Assembly (NCBI GenBank): GCA_012521465.1
Contig: JAAYMI010000002.1
Span: 1 to 40,034, forward strand
DNA from: Bacillota bacterium
GTDB taxonomy: Bacteria > Bacillota > Limnochordia > Darwinibacteriales > Darwinibacteriaceae
Direction: 5' to 3'
DNA length: 40,034 bases
A program made the translations under genes and the position numbers. Below the pieces are notes generated by a model, which was not told where the DNA came from, ran no database searches, and worked only from the letters and a program-made list of their open reading frames with translations. Positions within the stretch are counted from its first letter, which is position 1; the number at the start of each line of letters is the position of its first letter. Positions 37,323-40,034 of the stretch are shown in pieces.

Positions 37323-39778
37323 CCTATCCCCACCTCCCGCCGGCTGATCCCTGGATAAGGACAGTAACTGCATGTCCGACTGCCGCTTGGTTTGGCCGGG
37401 AACTCTCCAGCAAAAATACTAAGCAGCACCTCGCGGATGCGCTTCTCAAACTCGGTTACCTGCGCCTGGAAAGCCTCGCCGCTCAAGCAGTTCTCGCTGC
37501 GGCGGATGCCAAGCGCCTTTACCCAGTCTTCCCGAAATATACCCACTCGCTTGCCGGTGCTGGTCAGGTAATACGCTACCCCCACATTCTCGGCATTGGG
37601 TAGAAGCACTTGCGCGGCCATGAGATAGGTCGCGATCTGCAGATCGGCACCGGTGCGCACCTCTTGCGCGGTAGGTGCCCCGCCCGTTTTATAATCGTAT
37701 AGGACATAGCTGCCATCCGGGGCTCGATCGATACGGTCGATCACTCCCCTAAGTTCCACCTGATACTCGGCGCCATCGACATGGAGGGGAATCATCAGCC
37801 CGCGAAAACGCTTCTCCAAGTAAGCTGGGCGCCAGCCCAGGCCGGCAAGTTCCAGGTCTTTGCGGATGAAGCGGCGCAGGTCCTTCAACAACCGATTGGG
37901 TACGGTTAGGCCCTGACCCTCGAAATGCTCCCGCAGCAGCCTCTCCACCTCTCGCTGTCCTTCCGGGATTTCGGGCAGCGGTCCTTCGGTGTTGTTCTCC
38001 CAGAAACGCTGGAGAGTGCGGTGGATAATCAGCCCCTCATCTAAAGGGGACAGTTCCAGGGACTCTTCTTCCAGCGCCTGCAAGCCGAGCACGAATGTGC
38101 AGAAAAACTGAAACGGGCAGCGAGCATAAAGGTTGAGCTGGGAAACACTCAATCCTTCCGCCAAAATCCGGTCTCGGATCGCTTGGACGGCTTCCTGATC
38201 CGCCAGGCCATGGGAAGCCTGTACCTGCGTGCCTGACAGGCCCTGCACGCTGGGGGGGCGGATGCGCCTTTGAGCCGGGGGTATGACCGTGGCGGGCAAG
38301 TTCAGCTTGCCCTCGTGGTCTGTTTCGGGGTAGTAGAGATGCACGCGTTCTGCCGAAGCGATCATCAGCTTGTACAACAGCTGGGCATCGTCCTTGGCCT
38401 TAAGCCTGGTCAGCCAGTGCTGGCGGCTCTGCCGCGGGAAGTCTCCCTGCACAAGGCCGCCCACGTGCAGGGCTTTAAGCCGCGCGGCCCCAAGCTCATT
38501 GATGCGCAGCACTGCCACTTGATCAGCCAAGACCCGCGGCGGACGTACTTGGTAATCCTCCATTACCCCCTTGAGCAGCTGAGCAAAGCGCTCGAGACTC
38601 ACCACACTCGTGCCAGAATCCAAATCCTGAAGAATGTACTGCAGAGCATCCCAGCTCTTAAGCAGCTCGGCCTTGGCAAGGAGATCGGGCGAAGACCACC
38701 TCTCAGGCGGAAAATCTTCCAGAAAACGCTGCAGGCTGCGGGCATGAGCAGCGAGGGACTGGCGGCGAAACCGCTGACCAGCACTGCGGAGGAGCTCCAG
38801 CACATCTGCCCAGCCTTGGTAATGCCCTAAGTGCTCCTCCCAGGCAGGCAGTCCCTCCAAGGGCGGTGCTGTGCGCAAAGCCCGCCGCTCGGCTTCAGTC
38901 AGAGAGAAAGGCAATCCCCAACCCGGAGCTGTCAGCAGCTGGAGATGACTCTTGTGCCACCCCTCCACTTCCCCAGAGAACAAGGCCAAGACCGCTCTAC
39001 CCAAGGGCAGGTTAGCTAGACTATGCCCAGGCATGTTCCAAGGAATACCGTACCGGTCAAAGATGGGCGTCAAGAGGGCCGCGTACGTCTGGGGTTCCGG
39101 AAAGGCCACGGCTATTTCCCTAGGACTGATACCTTCCTCAAGCTGCATCCGCACTGACCGGGCCAGCTCTTCTACTTCCACAGCAGGATCAAGAGCCGCG
39201 GTTACAGTCACCTCTCCCGCTTCTCCCTCAAGTTCGTGCTTAACTACAGCAAGCCTAAAGGTGACTGCCTGCAAGAACTCCCGCTCCAAAGGGTTAAGGT
39301 CATGCAGGCCAACTAGTTCTACCCGTCCAAAGCCGCGCAGGAACTTGGGGAGCTCAACTTGCGCTATAGCGAGAGCGCGCTGCATCTGCCCTGCCCCATC
39401 CAGCACACCATAATCCTGCAGGAGGGCTTGATAGGTCGTGTACAGTTCGCTCACTTCCGAGCGTGCCTCCTGCGGCAGCTCGTCCCCGGTCAGGTCGCCG
39501 CACTCCAGCTGCTTGATGAGCCAGTGCACTTCTCCCACAAAGCCCGGATAGTGGGCAATGGGTGCGAAGTACTCCAAATGGGGCAGAGTTCTTTCCACAG
39601 CCTCCCAAGCTGCGAGCGTTTCCAGCACCCAATCCTCTCGATAGACCACCGCCTGCTCCCGCAAGACTCGGGCGGCAAGAGCCCGCAGAGTGGTGGGCTC
39701 AACGTCGCCTTGGCTGTGCACAGCCCGCCGGCGCCACTCTGCGAAAAACTGGGGCGGGACAATCTGCAGAACCCGCAT
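37319..39778 (-). CDS. addB: AddB-like helicase/nuclease subunit with PD-(D/E)XK nuclease domain
   Basis: Directly upstream of addA with ATGA overlap; YARCPFQFFCTFVLGL, LRGVIDRIDRAPDGSYVLYDYKTGG, CSYCPYPG. ATG 39778 has a GGAGG SD; the track extends to 39847. Confidence 0.82.
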   Translation of the reverse strand: MRVLQIVPPQFFAEWRRRAVHSQGDVEPTTLRALAARVLREQAVVYREDWVLETLAAWEAVERTLPHLEYFAPIAHYPGFVGEVHWLIKQLECGDLTGDELPQEARSEVSELYTTYQALLQDYGVLDGAGQMQRALAIAQVELPKFLRGFGRVELVGLHDLNPLEREFLQAVTFRLAVVKHELEGEAGEVTVTAALDPAVEVEELARSVRMQLEEGISPREIAVAFPEPQTYAALLTPIFDRYGIPWNMPGHSLANLPLGRAVLALFSGEVEGWHKSHLQLLTAPGWGLPFSLTEAERRALRTAPPLEGLPAWEEHLGHYQGWADVLELLRSAGQRFRRQSLAAHARSLQRFLEDFPPERWSSPDLLAKAELLKSWDALQYILQDLDSGTSVVSLERFAQLLKGVMEDYQVRPPRVLADQVAVLRINELGAARLKALHVGGLVQGDFPRQSRQHWLTRLKAKDDAQLLYKLMIASAERVHLYYPETDHEGKLNLPATVIPPAQRRIRPPSVQGLSGTQVQASHGLADQEAVQAIRDRILAEGLSVSQLNLYARCPFQFFCTFVLGLQALEEESLELSPLDEGLIIHRTLQRFWENNTEGPLPEIPEGQREVERLLREHFEGQGLTVPNRLLKDLRRFIRKDLELAGLGWRPAYLEKRFRGLMIPLHVDGAEYQVELRGVIDRIDRAPDGSYVLYDYKTGGAPTAQEVRTGADLQIATYLMAAQVLLPNAENVGVAYYLTSTGKRVGIFREDWVKALGIRRSENCLSGEAFQAQVTEFEKRIREVLLSIFAGEFPAKPSGSRTCSYCPYPGISRREVGIG

Positions 39779-39801
39779 CAAACCACTCCTCCCCTCATCC
39801 C

Positions 39802-40034
39802 CTAGAGCCAAATGGAAACCTCGTCCCGATCCATTTTGGCGATGCACTCCTTCAGCTTTGCGCTTAGGCTGGGGTCGTCCTGCAGGACGGCATTCCGCAC
39901 CTGCCGCAGCAGGTCAATTCCCCGCCTGAAGCTGAACACCAGGTCGCCTTCATCAATCGGCGAGTCCTGGACAATCGCGCTGAACTGTTCTCCCTGGGTC
40001 CAGCGGTAGGCCAGAGCCGCAATGTGGTCATAGA
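39802..40034 (-). CDS. Ski2/Mtr4-like DEAD/DEAH helicase, C-terminal DSHCT domain (gene runs off the right edge)
   Basis: Reverse complement reads YDHIAALAYRWTQGEQFSAIVQDSPIDEGDLVFSFRRGIDLLRQVRNAVLQDDPSLSAKLKECIAKMDRDEVSIWL*, resembling DSHCT. Confidence 0.75.
   Translation of the reverse strand, partial: YDHIAALAYRWTQGEQFSAIVQDSPIDEGDLVFSFRRGIDLLRQVRNAVLQDDPSLSAKLKECIAKMDRDEVSIWL

Noticed and set aside
39779-39847. N-terminal extension of addB to 39847
   Set aside because: Overlaps the DSHCT-domain gene; ATG 39778 has a GGAGG SD. The GSGRGF in the extension is not a P-loop.

Overview
The window is a gene-dense chromosomal core region of a Firmicutes-like bacterium. Almost every gene is on the minus strand; the exception is a plus-strand amino-acid ABC transporter operon at about 12.0-14.2 kb. 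In minus-strand transcription order it contains: a Ski2-like helicase C-terminus (partial), addB, addA, two M16 peptidases, 5-FTHF cyclo-ligase, glpK, glpP, deoC, a TPR protein, a methyltransferase, an amidase, an alanine/ornithine-type racemase, an ADP-dependent sugar kinase and a flavodoxin-like protein followed by a terminator. Next come an aminotransferase, cdaA, cdaR, glmM, acpS, nnrD/E, alr, a DnaD-like and a DnaC-like gene. After the divergent ABC transporter come nagA, nagB, PHP, yvcK, vanW-like, whiA, and then cggR-gap-pgk-tpiA-gpmI-eno (eno partial). I saw no tRNA, rRNA, CRISPR array, IS element, prophage or defence island. I did not find a convincing new multi-gene system. The best leads are: a nearly intact CggR operator upstream of the glycolytic operon; an ADP-dependent sugar kinase with an extended -10 promoter overlapped by a perfect 15-bp palindrome; two long hairpins that appear to sequester Shine-Dalgarno sequences; a UUCG-capped intercistronic hairpin; and an AddB that appears to lack Walker A and one Fe-S cysteine. 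Families were assigned by reading the translated ORFs, without database searches.
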